Shown here piece after piece: positions 57,485 to 64,000 of a DNA stretch of 64,000 bases; position 1 is the stretch's first letter; each line of letters opens with the position of its first letter. This stretch comes from a virus: positions 1 to 64,000 of IMG/VR virus record IMGVR_UViG_3300000216_000003; one strand, 5' to 3'. The translations under genes and the position numbers were made by a program. The notes under the pieces are model-generated. The model did not search any database. It had not been told where the DNA came from and worked only from the letters and a program-made list of their open reading frames with translations.

Positions 57485-58027
57485 ATGATTTCAACTCAAG
57501 ATGCTAGTGGTATCCATTTTACATTTGATAATAAATTTATATTAAGTATTCAATATGGATATGGTAATTATTGTGAGAATAGAAGTGTTGATCAGACATT
57601 AGATAAGCCAGTTGATTATTTATCTTTAAATCACAAACCACATAAATCAATAAATGCTGAAATTGCTATATTGCATCAAGATAAAGATATTAAATTCTAT
57701 GAAAATAACGATATGATGACATTTGGCAGAGTTGCTAATGGATTAGATGATGAAGTAGCCGGATGGATCCCTACAGAGAAGATTATGGATGTAATGGAAT
57801 GGGTAAGACGATTACCAACTACATATAGACATACTTGTGATATATTAGACTTTCCAATTAAAGGTAGAATAGTAGAAGATGACTATCGGAATATTCTCTG
57901 GTACCCAAAACCATGGAATAATGAGTTAATATTTAAGGCTATTACTCAATCTGAGGATGCTATTCATTATATTGAATCACCATCTATAGATATTCAAAAT
58001 TATTATAAATTAAAATGGATAGTATAA
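57485..58027 (+). CDS. hypothetical protein, tail YYKLKWIV
   Basis: 180 residues. The first 120 (TFDNKFILSIQYGYGNYCENRSVDQTLDKPVDYLSL) are unique; the end ESPSIDIQNYYKLKWIV is the family tail. The gene overlaps the next start (TAATG). Unknown function. Confidence 0.74.
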   Translation: MISTQDASGIHFTFDNKFILSIQYGYGNYCENRSVDQTLDKPVDYLSLNHKPHKSINAEIAILHQDKDIKFYENNDMMTFGRVANGLDDEVAGWIPTEKIMDVMEWVRRLPTTYRHTCDILDFPIKGRIVEDDYRNILWYPKPWNNELIFKAITQSEDAIHYIESPSIDIQNYYKLKWIV

Positions 58028-58233
58028 TGCATGTTAATAAAGTAGTATTAAATATTGCAAGAACTAAATTTAATATAGATAGTAAACTTAAACATTTAGT
58101 ACTTAATTTTAATGATAATCCAACTGAAGAGAATGCTTATGAATTTTGTCGCCATTATGAAATCACAATACCGTTATTTATTAAGAACCCTACGGATAAT
58201 GTTCGGAATTATCACAAACTCTTCTGGTCCTAA
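58027..58233 (+). CDS. YWS-tail family protein, plus strand
   Basis: 68 residues from ATG 58027, which overlaps the upstream TAA and follows TGGATAG; ATG 58015 is less likely. LNFNDNPTEENAYEFCRHYEITIPLFIKNPTDNVRNYHKLFWS: same PTEENAY...NPT..V..YxKLxWS core as 54174-54598 on the other strand 4 kb away. Confidence 0.76.
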   Translation: MHVNKVVLNIARTKFNIDSKLKHLVLNFNDNPTEENAYEFCRHYEITIPLFIKNPTDNVRNYHKLFWS

Positions 58234-58237
58234 ACAA

Positions 58238-58477
58238 ATGACAGTTAGTCGATTGGTCTATCGTATGATGATTGAAAATAAACATGCTCCAAATGACCCT
58301 GGGACTATTTATTGGTCAACAAACGTTCCAGTTTCTAATACTGAAGTATTGAATATATTAGCATCTGATAGAGGCCTAATGCAAAGTACTTTAATGAGTT
58401 ATCTAAATAATCCAACTCCAGAAGTAACTAAGTTTTGGGAACGTGAACAATTATATAGGAAACTAAAAGAAGTATGA
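58238..58477 (+). CDS. hypothetical protein
   Basis: 79 residues from ATG 58238; the longer frame overlaps the previous gene. LMSYLNNPTPEVTKFWEREQLYRKLKEV has the NPTPEV start of the tail but a different ending. Stop overlaps the next ATG. Unknown. Confidence 0.68.
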   Translation: MTVSRLVYRMMIENKHAPNDPGTIYWSTNVPVSNTEVLNILASDRGLMQSTLMSYLNNPTPEVTKFWEREQLYRKLKEV

Positions 58478-60090
58478 TGGATTTACCAGTACGATATATT
58501 CCAATAAATTATCAAACTTTTAGAGCAGTTATTAAGATAACCGTTAAACCAATGGTAAATACTCTACGGATCGAGTATAGTTATCATGACCTCAAACAGC
58601 CACAACTAATACAAACTGTGGAGAAAGCTTTTCTAGAGGACCCCTCTGCTAATAATATATTTAATACTCTACCACTAGAAATGTTATTTAAACATGACAT
58701 CTCTGTGGCTCAAGCAGCATCTCTGGTTTTTTATCTTGAGAATAAATTAAAAGATCCGAAAGATTTTATCCCGATTGACTTACCAAATTTAAAATTATAT
58801 CTACAAAAGTCTCAAATCTATTTAATATATACATTTATTAAATCCGTATCTGAACAATATGAAATAATATTATCTAATTTAAAAAATGAAGGAAATAATA
58901 AAAAGAATGAAGATACTAAAGAGGAGGAAGTAAGTAATGCTAGCAGATCTACTACTTCCGGCGATGTTCGTAACGATGTTCCTGTTGTTCCTAGTAGAGT
59001 TGATAAATCACTGTTGCCCGAGAAGAACGGAGAAATAACAGATATTTTAGAAGAGGCTTTTTCCCTTTCTCCTAATAAAATTGTTAATTTCTACTTAACT
59101 AAGCAAATCATTAATAATAGTCACAGCTGTATCATAGAAGAGAACGGGAATAATATCACCATTGGGATAATCCCCCTTATAGATGTTGAACTTTATAGTT
59201 ATTCTCTATCTAATGTTAGTGATTTGAATAATGTTATTAATTCTTTTGATATTAATCAAGATGATATTATTATTAAGATTAAAACAGCATGTCAACATTT
59301 AAATTATATAATTAATGAACGGCAAAATGTGAAACCATTATTGTTAACGGCGGCATTACAAGTGGTTTCATTCTTAATCTATCTTTACCGTATTAAATTG
59401 CCAAATACTAAATCGGATAACTTCGAGAACATTATTAATGGTTCAATTCAAAGAATTATGATTAATGTATTCAAAAGTCAGACTTCAATCCTCTTTAAGT
59501 TTAAAGATTATTTGGAATTAGATTATGATGAAGAAATTAAGACTATTAATTCATCAGTTGAGAAATACAATTATCTATTAAAAATTGATAAAGATGAATT
59601 TATCGATAGTGTACTGGCGGATGTTAAAACATCTAAAACAACTGAAGAAGAATTAGAATTACCCTTGATTAATACACCTACTGTGATTGATATTACTAAG
59701 TATTTTGGTACTACTATTGATTGGAAAAATGATAAACGTCTTTTGGCATATGAAGTTATTGAAAATCCTAGACACAAAGTCATTAGTCAGTCATATAATC
59801 AATTACTAAAAATTAGCCAAAGTGGTACGAATCTTGCGATAAAAAATATGAATTTGATTGTCTCGAAATATTATGATATAATTACAACTAAGATATTTAA
59901 AGAAATTGACAATAATCAAGAACTAGTAAAGACTAATGTTAGTACATTATTATTAATGAAAAAGTTTATTATTCCATTTGTAAGTAAAAGTACAAGTACA
60001 TATACCCTCCTATTTTTATTATATCAAGTAGTAATACCACATATTCATAATATGCATGGACAAACTCAGTTCATAGATGTATTTCACTAA
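58474..60090 (+). CDS. large hypothetical protein
   Basis: 538 residues. N-terminal 140 residues helical, a charged low-complexity linker (NNKKNEDTKEEEVSNASRSTTSGDVRNDVP) near 145-175, then helical and beta-rich C-terminal 350. No motif recognised; not obviously enzymatic. Could be a structural or polymerase-associated factor by position near the RNA polymerase subunit gene. Confidence 0.75.
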   Translation: MMDLPVRYIPINYQTFRAVIKITVKPMVNTLRIEYSYHDLKQPQLIQTVEKAFLEDPSANNIFNTLPLEMLFKHDISVAQAASLVFYLENKLKDPKDFIPIDLPNLKLYLQKSQIYLIYTFIKSVSEQYEIILSNLKNEGNNKKNEDTKEEEVSNASRSTTSGDVRNDVPVVPSRVDKSLLPEKNGEITDILEEAFSLSPNKIVNFYLTKQIINNSHSCIIEENGNNITIGIIPLIDVELYSYSLSNVSDLNNVINSFDINQDDIIIKIKTACQHLNYIINERQNVKPLLLTAALQVVSFLIYLYRIKLPNTKSDNFENIINGSIQRIMINVFKSQTSILFKFKDYLELDYDEEIKTINSSVEKYNYLLKIDKDEFIDSVLADVKTSKTTEEELELPLINTPTVIDITKYFGTTIDWKNDKRLLAYEVIENPRHKVISQSYNQLLKISQSGTNLAIKNMNLIVSKYYDIITTKIFKEIDNNQELVKTNVSTLLLMKKFIIPFVSKSTSTYTLLFLLYQVVIPHIHNMHGQTQFIDVFH

Positions 60091-60100
60091 TGAGGTTATA

Positions 60101-60274
60101 ATGATTGAAGAACTAAGACTTGAAATCGAAGGATTTCACAATGAACATAATATAGAAGCAGTAGCAGATAAAATTAATGAAATAATTCAATATTTAAATG
60201 CATTAGAAGAACAATTTGGTAATATGGCAGATGTGCTTGCTGAAATACCAAAAGATGCTGAGGACTGGGATTGA
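60101..60274 (+). CDS. small acidic helical protein
   Basis: 57 residues from ATG 60101 after GAGGTTATA. EELRLEIEGFHNEHNIEAVADKINEIIQYLNALEEQFGNM, coiled-coil-like, ending EDWD. Unknown function. Confidence 0.68.
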   Translation: MIEELRLEIEGFHNEHNIEAVADKINEIIQYLNALEEQFGNMADVLAEIPKDAEDWD

Positions 60275-60277
60275 GTA

Positions 60278-60394
60278 ATGCTATATTCAATATTTAAATA
60301 TATGATAATTGTATTCTCACTTATCATATTTCTGACTGTGGGATCTGCTAGTCTTATACAGGTCATATATGTATTAATACAAACGTTATCATAA
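60278..60394 (+). CDS. 38-residue membrane peptide
   Basis: MLYSIFKYMIIVFSLIIFLTVGSASLIQVIYVLIQTLS, one long or two short hydrophobic spans. Fills the gap between 60101 and 60410 with start three bases after the TGA. Small phage membrane peptide, function unknown. Confidence 0.55.
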   Translation: MLYSIFKYMIIVFSLIIFLTVGSASLIQVIYVLIQTLS

Positions 60395-60409
60395 ATAAGG
60401 TATTTACTA

Positions 60410-60748
60410 ATGATTAAAGCATGTAAAAATTGTAGATGGGCTGGTAAGAAGCAGTTATTTATTATGAAATATCGAACTATGATATGTAAAAATATAAAGA
60501 ATGTCGGTTGGCGTGTAGAACCGCAAAATGAGACGGATTATACTACAGGAACGACTAAATATAATAATGGAGAATATATGACATGTAATGTTGCTAGACT
60601 AGAACATCAGTCTTGTGGTAAAGAAGGTAAACATTTTGAGGCATATGATTCTATCATTAGTAAGATTAAATCATATGGGGGCACATTTATTATAATAGAA
60701 ATTATAATATTAATAGAAGCCATATTTGTATTGAATATGTTTTTATAA
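60410..60748 (+). CDS. Cys-rich protein with C-terminal membrane anchor
   Basis: 112 residues. CKNCRWAGKK at residue 5, later MICKN, MTCNV and SCGKE could form a zinc site; the last 24 residues (FIIIEIIILIEAIFVLNMF) form a transmembrane helix. A tail-anchored zinc protein. AAGG precedes the ATG. Unknown function. Confidence 0.74.
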   Translation: MIKACKNCRWAGKKQLFIMKYRTMICKNIKNVGWRVEPQNETDYTTGTTKYNNGEYMTCNVARLEHQSCGKEGKHFEAYDSIISKIKSYGGTFIIIEIIILIEAIFVLNMFL

Positions 60749-60759
60749 GGAATAAAATA

Positions 60760-61011
60760 ATGGCAGTATCGAAGATGATTATCTGTAAAGTATGTAAAAA
60801 AGAAAAGTATGTTACCTATTCACTTGGATATTGTGGTCTAGATCCATCTACTTGTAATGAATGCGAGAAACTAGCAAAGGCAAAAGAGAAATCTCAATAT
60901 TTATTGGCATTGGCTAATAAACCAATTATAGAAAGGCTAGCTGCGATTGAAGAATGGATGTATAAAGAAGATCGCAAACCAAAATACGATAATGAACGAA
61001 TATTATATTAA
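60760..61011 (+). CDS. small zinc-finger protein
   Basis: 83 residues. CKVCKKEK and CNECEKLAKAKEK with CGLDPSTC between give a four-Cys zinc finger; helical basic C-terminus. Last gene of the 57.2 kb operon. May bind nucleic acid. Confidence 0.76.
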   Translation: MAVSKMIICKVCKKEKYVTYSLGYCGLDPSTCNECEKLAKAKEKSQYLLALANKPIIERLAAIEEWMYKEDRKPKYDNERILY

Positions 61012-61018
61012 AATTTAA

Positions 61019-61047
61019 GTTTTCATCAATCTTATATAGATATAATC
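61019..61047 (+). promoter_or_regulatory. phage promoter for the 61097 unit
   Basis: Plus-strand GTTTTCATCAATCTTA then TATAGATATAATCAAT, exact register. Confidence 0.8.
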
Positions 61048-61096
61048 AATTGTAGTAATAAGAATCCTTATTAAAAATAAATTAAGGACTAAATAA

Positions 61097-61147
61097 TTGA
61101 TTCAAGCATCAACTGAAGGATCAGGCGGCTGGGTTGGGGCTGACTGA
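61097..61147 (+). CDS. possible 16-residue leader peptide (TTG start)
   Basis: TTG start 11 bases after AAGGA, product (M)IQASTEGSGGWVGAD. It is the only frame of note in a unit of about 150 bases with its own promoter and terminator. The GSGGW end resembles nothing specific. The transcript could equally be a small RNA. Confidence 0.4.
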   Translation: MIQASTEGSGGWVGAD

Positions 61148-61157
61148 TATATTAAAG

Positions 61158-61197
61158 ATTGGACGATATTCGAAAGAGTGTCGTCCAATTTATTATA
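61158..61197 (+). terminator. terminator of the 61.05 kb short unit
   Basis: ATTGGACGA/TCGTCCAAT stem, 14-base loop, then TTATTATATTTG. Confidence 0.78.
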
Positions 61198-61225
61198 TTT
61201 GTTCATAGAAAAAGTCCACAACTAC

Positions 61226-61255
61226 GTTTTGAAATATGTTCCTATAGATATAATA
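61226..61255 (+). promoter_or_regulatory. phage promoter for the RNA polymerase operon
   Basis: Plus-strand ACGTTTTGAAATATGTTCC then TATAGATATAATATATTG; spacing is 17 bp, one longer than usual. Confidence 0.75.
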
Positions 61256-61296
61256 TATTGAAAGGTAATTTTTTTGTTATTTACATTTATATTTTT

Positions 61297-61336
61297 ATAG
61301 GAAGAACTTAGGGCTCCTCCCAGTTCTTTCCTATAA
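61297..61336 (+). promoter_or_regulatory. leader hairpin before the 61368 gene
   Basis: ATAGGAAGAACT...AGTTCTTTCCTAT, a 12-bp stem with one bulge and a 13-base loop, followed by AATTTTTC. Lies in the 5' leader between promoter and gene; could be an attenuator or an RNA-stabilising stem. Confidence 0.55.
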
Positions 61337-61367
61337 TTTTTCAACTTTACATAAAAGGATAATTAAT

Positions 61368-61679
61368 ATGGATATTGATACTCGTTTAATACTTGATTTT
61401 AGTCCTGGTACTAAAATTAACGTTATATCTGCTACTAATGGACAAAAAAGTGTACATGCTCTCACAAGTAAAGAACTATTACTAACTAGAGCTCACTTAT
61501 ATGAAATTCCCATCACTAATAAAGAACTTAATTATAAAGATTATCATGTAATTAAAGTAGAAGGTGATATTTCCGAAAGAATACACATTTTAAATGTTAG
61601 AGATGGTATGATTGTTATAGAAGCGATTGTTCATCTTGCCAAACTTAAAGATCAAATGGTTATTGGAAAAGTAATTTAA
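61368..61679 (+). CDS. hypothetical protein, first gene of the RNA polymerase operon
   Basis: 103 residues, beta-rich with TKINVISATNGQKSVHALTSKELLLTRAHLYEIPI, VIKVEGDISERIHILNVRDGMIVIEAIVHLAKLK. No recognised motif; co-transcribed with the beta-prime gene. Unknown function. Confidence 0.75.
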   Translation: MDIDTRLILDFSPGTKINVISATNGQKSVHALTSKELLLTRAHLYEIPITNKELNYKDYHVIKVEGDISERIHILNVRDGMIVIEAIVHLAKLKDQMVIGKVI

Positions 61680-61695
61680 TTATTAGGATTTCGTA

Positions 61696-61881
61696 ATGAA
61701 ACTGAACGTAACAAAAAAAGAATTAAAATTTTTAGATGTTACAGATACTATTATTATAGAAACTAGAGATAAAAAATTATTGAAAATAAAGCCTATTGGA
61801 AAAGGGTTTAATATTAGTATCGATGATATTATATACGATGTGAGTGATGGAACCATTAAAAAAATAGGGACTAATGATTAA
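61696..61881 (+). CDS. small hypothetical protein
   Basis: 61 residues, basic, beta-rich (LLKIKPIGKGFNISIDDIIYDVSDGTIKKIG). Overlaps the beta-prime ATG by eight bases, so coupled. Could be a small polymerase-associated factor by location only. Confidence 0.7.
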   Translation: MKLNVTKKELKFLDVTDTIIIETRDKKLLKIKPIGKGFNISIDDIIYDVSDGTIKKIGTND

Positions 61882-64000
61882 TAAACAAGATCTACCTGAA
61901 ATTACATCATCAAAATTATATTTAGATAGTAAGAAGTCGCAAGTAGATCAAGCCGGTTTAATTTCTGAAATTGCCTTTGGACCGGTTAAATCTTATAAAT
62001 GCTCATGTGGTAATCTTAATTCCAAAGTTATTCATGAGAATCAAAGATGTATTAAGTGTAAAGTGGAATGTATTGATAATGCTTCTAGGTATACTAGATT
62101 TGCTAAAATCAGTTTACCATTTCCAATACTCAAAAAACTCGAAAGACAAAAACTACTCAAATTTGTAAAGCGGAAGAATGCACACATATTAGATCCGGTT
62201 CAGTCAGATCGACTAACAACTACATCATTTTATATTCAATATATTAAAGATACAGATAAACTGGAATTAGTTACTGATTATGATGCTGGAAACTGTATAC
62301 CATTAGTAATAACTGGCTTATTTACATTATATTTAGGATTGTATATTGCACAAGTATACTTTACTTCTAAATCAGCAGAAGAACTATTATCTAATTTCTT
62401 TTTTGATCTTTTAGTTGTCCCTCCAAATACACGTATGTCTATACTTGTAGAGAAGGATAGTAAGATGACTATGATCACTCATGAATTAGATAATATTTAT
62501 ATTAAAATTCTAAGACTAAAGCATTATTGCACTAAGTTTGATACATATCAACAGATTCGAGAATATACTGATATGATAATTCAATCATTAGATAATAAGA
62601 TTGGGATTCCAATTACTGATGATATTTTAATTACATTTGATCAATTAACAAGTAAAATTACTTATTATTGCGATGATGTATATTCTCATATTACAGGAAC
62701 TCTTAGTGGAAAGACTGGGTTGATTCGGGATCAATTTTTAGGTAGATCTATTGACTTTAGTAGCAGAGCAGTAATTGTACCAGATCCAACTTTAAAAGCT
62801 CATGAAATAATAATTCCTCGTAAGATATTCTTAAAACTATGGCTTATAGAATACTATAGATATTTAAGAACTATGCTTAAAGATGAATGGGCCACTCTTC
62901 AGACAGCGAAGATATTATCATCAGTTACGAAGACAGAAAATTCATATACGAATGAATTAGAATATGTTGATGAATTTATTGAATACTTTTTTAGAGAAAG
63001 TGACTATAGACAACGAATTGTACTCGTAAACAGACAACCGACATTGTGGCGATACGGTATGCCCGGAGTTATTGTATCTGGAATTACAGAAGAGAATGTA
63101 ATTAAAATTAGCCCTATTAGCACACAACCATTAAATGCTGACTTTGATGGTGATACATATGCTCTTTATCGGTTACATGATAGAGGAGCTATTCAAGAAA
63201 TATCGCAAAATGCTTACACTTTAAATAATATTCAATATGATCATAATACAGCATATCTTAATACTTTATCAATGGAATCTAAATATAGTTTTGTTCTTCT
63301 AACTTACTCCAAGATAAATAATGATTTAGAATATATCACTATAGATTCTTTAAAATCACTACCAATATATGAAGAACCAGAGTTAAATAAATTAGTACTA
63401 TTTAATAAGAAGAGATATTCATATGGAGTATGTCTATTAAATAAATGGTGTGGATTTGATAATATTATACTAACTAAAGAATCATCATCTGATGATCTTT
63501 CGAAAGAAATACATAAAGATAGTTTGTCTAATGAAGATTACTTTAATAGAATAAATAAAGTAAATCAATTGTTAAGTTGGTTGGTATCTACTCATTCAAA
63601 GGAAACATTAACTTTACCTTTTAACGAAGCAATTACTATTGTACATAGTGCACGTGAGAATCATCTTCTCCAACATCTACCATCTAATCCACATATAGGG
63701 CATCAAGTACATCAAACTTTTGTAAATGATGCATATAAAAATATTCCGGAAGAGTTTAAACTTGCCAAATTAGCCAAGTCTAAATATAATAAAGTACAAT
63801 TTTCAAGATCTCTTGTATCTATTGGATATATTGCAGATGATAGAAATATCATCTCACCAGAACCAGTAACGACTGCTCTACTTAGTGGATTAACTGAAGA
63901 AGAATTTTTCAGAACATCATATGGAAGTCGTAAAGGTATTGTTGACAAGCATGATGCAACACCCCGGTCTGGATACTTGGAAAGATCATTAGTATTAAAC
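61874..64000 (+). CDS. DNA-directed RNA polymerase beta-prime subunit (C-terminus outside window)
   Basis: 709 residues visible. N-terminal GLISEIAFGPVKSYKCSCG and RCIKCKVEC form the clamp zinc site; GLIRDQFLGRSIDFSSRAVIVPDP is the switch-2 region; VLVNRQPTLWRYGMPG and the catalytic NADFDGD follow; GLTEEEFFRTSYGSRKGIVDKHD with SGYLERSLV matches the bridge-helix/trigger-loop region. All are contiguous in one polypeptide, unlike phiKZ-type split beta-prime. Encodes part of a phage multisubunit RNA polymerase. Beta and other subunits are outside the window. Confidence 0.95.
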   Translation, partial: MINKQDLPEITSSKLYLDSKKSQVDQAGLISEIAFGPVKSYKCSCGNLNSKVIHENQRCIKCKVECIDNASRYTRFAKISLPFPILKKLERQKLLKFVKRKNAHILDPVQSDRLTTTSFYIQYIKDTDKLELVTDYDAGNCIPLVITGLFTLYLGLYIAQVYFTSKSAEELLSNFFFDLLVVPPNTRMSILVEKDSKMTMITHELDNIYIKILRLKHYCTKFDTYQQIREYTDMIIQSLDNKIGIPITDDILITFDQLTSKITYYCDDVYSHITGTLSGKTGLIRDQFLGRSIDFSSRAVIVPDPTLKAHEIIIPRKIFLKLWLIEYYRYLRTMLKDEWATLQTAKILSSVTKTENSYTNELEYVDEFIEYFFRESDYRQRIVLVNRQPTLWRYGMPGVIVSGITEENVIKISPISTQPLNADFDGDTYALYRLHDRGAIQEISQNAYTLNNIQYDHNTAYLNTLSMESKYSFVLLTYSKINNDLEYITIDSLKSLPIYEEPELNKLVLFNKKRYSYGVCLLNKWCGFDNIILTKESSSDDLSKEIHKDSLSNEDYFNRINKVNQLLSWLVSTHSKETLTLPFNEAITIVHSARENHLLQHLPSNPHIGHQVHQTFVNDAYKNIPEEFKLAKLAKSKYNKVQFSRSLVSIGYIADDRNIISPEPVTTALLSGLTEEEFFRTSYGSRKGIVDKHDATPRSGYLERSLVLN

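Noticed and set aside
3168-61255. Repeated TATTATATCTATATA as a CRISPR array or iterons
   Set aside because: Copies are dispersed, single, oriented with genes and placed at promoter distance; no spacer structure.
1-64000. Alternative genetic code (TAG or TGA recoding)
   Set aside because: Genes end naturally in TAA, TAG (8855-9139 pair, 17053, 51305) and TGA (ATGA overlaps), and domains have no internal stops.

Overview
The window is a stretch of a large, AT-rich double-stranded DNA phage genome of the jumbo-phage type. The evidence is a phage-like replication set (type II topoisomerase ATPase and cleavage subunits, AAA+ clamp loader, sliding-clamp-like protein, primase, UvsW-like helicase, SSB-like protein, RNase HI, family B polymerase fragment). 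Nucleotide-metabolism genes (ThyX, dCMP deaminase-like, a 7-deazaguanine pathway) are present, and the right end carries a cellular-type multisubunit RNA polymerase beta-prime gene. Genes are tightly packed with ATGA/TAATG overlaps. The host cannot be read from this sequence. TAA, TAG and TGA all act as stops, so the code is standard.

Layout. 1-15.8 kb (minus strand) holds the preQ0/7-deazaguanine genes (phosphoribosyltransferase-FolE fusion, QueE, a class II glutamine amidotransferase, QueC, QueD), an SSB-like protein and about 30 small unknown genes. 15.9-17.3 kb is a short plus-strand operon. 17.3-34.2 kb (minus) holds the PolB C-terminal piece, RNase HI, a DUF3310-like gene, ThyX, a J-domain protein, an 896-residue Ser/Ala-rich protein, the UvsW-like helicase, a UDG-like protein, topoisomerase ATPase subunit and clamp loader. 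34.2-44.0 kb (minus) holds small paralogs, topoisomerase cleavage subunit, primase, clamp-like protein and deaminase. 44.0-45.2 kb has a candidate small RNA and isolated small genes. 45.2-55.8 kb (minus) is accessory: HREDGPA-repeat proteins, a cREC-like protein, a radical SAM gene and a second small-paralog array. 55.8-56.6 kb is non-coding and is where the coding strand flips. 56.6-64 kb is plus strand and ends inside the RNA polymerase beta-prime gene.

Regulation is unusually legible. About twenty copies of one bipartite promoter, GTTTTYA then TATAGATATAAT with the two starts 16 bp apart, sit at the head of almost every transcription unit. They are often fused to the U-tract of the preceding terminator. 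Two non-coding intervals have their own copy of this promoter, several hairpins and a terminator, and are candidate small RNAs.

The most striking pattern is that dozens of otherwise different small proteins end in the same C-terminal tail (consensus LTKxILExS), and a second array ends in YxKLYWS. In both, the last codons contain the Shine-Dalgarno of the next, overlapping gene (for example TTGGAG.. or AGAGGA.. just before ATG), and the Glu or Ser part of the tail degrades in some operon-terminal genes. The tails therefore look partly like a translational-coupling device written into protein C-termini, with an additional hydrophobic part that may be selected at the protein level.
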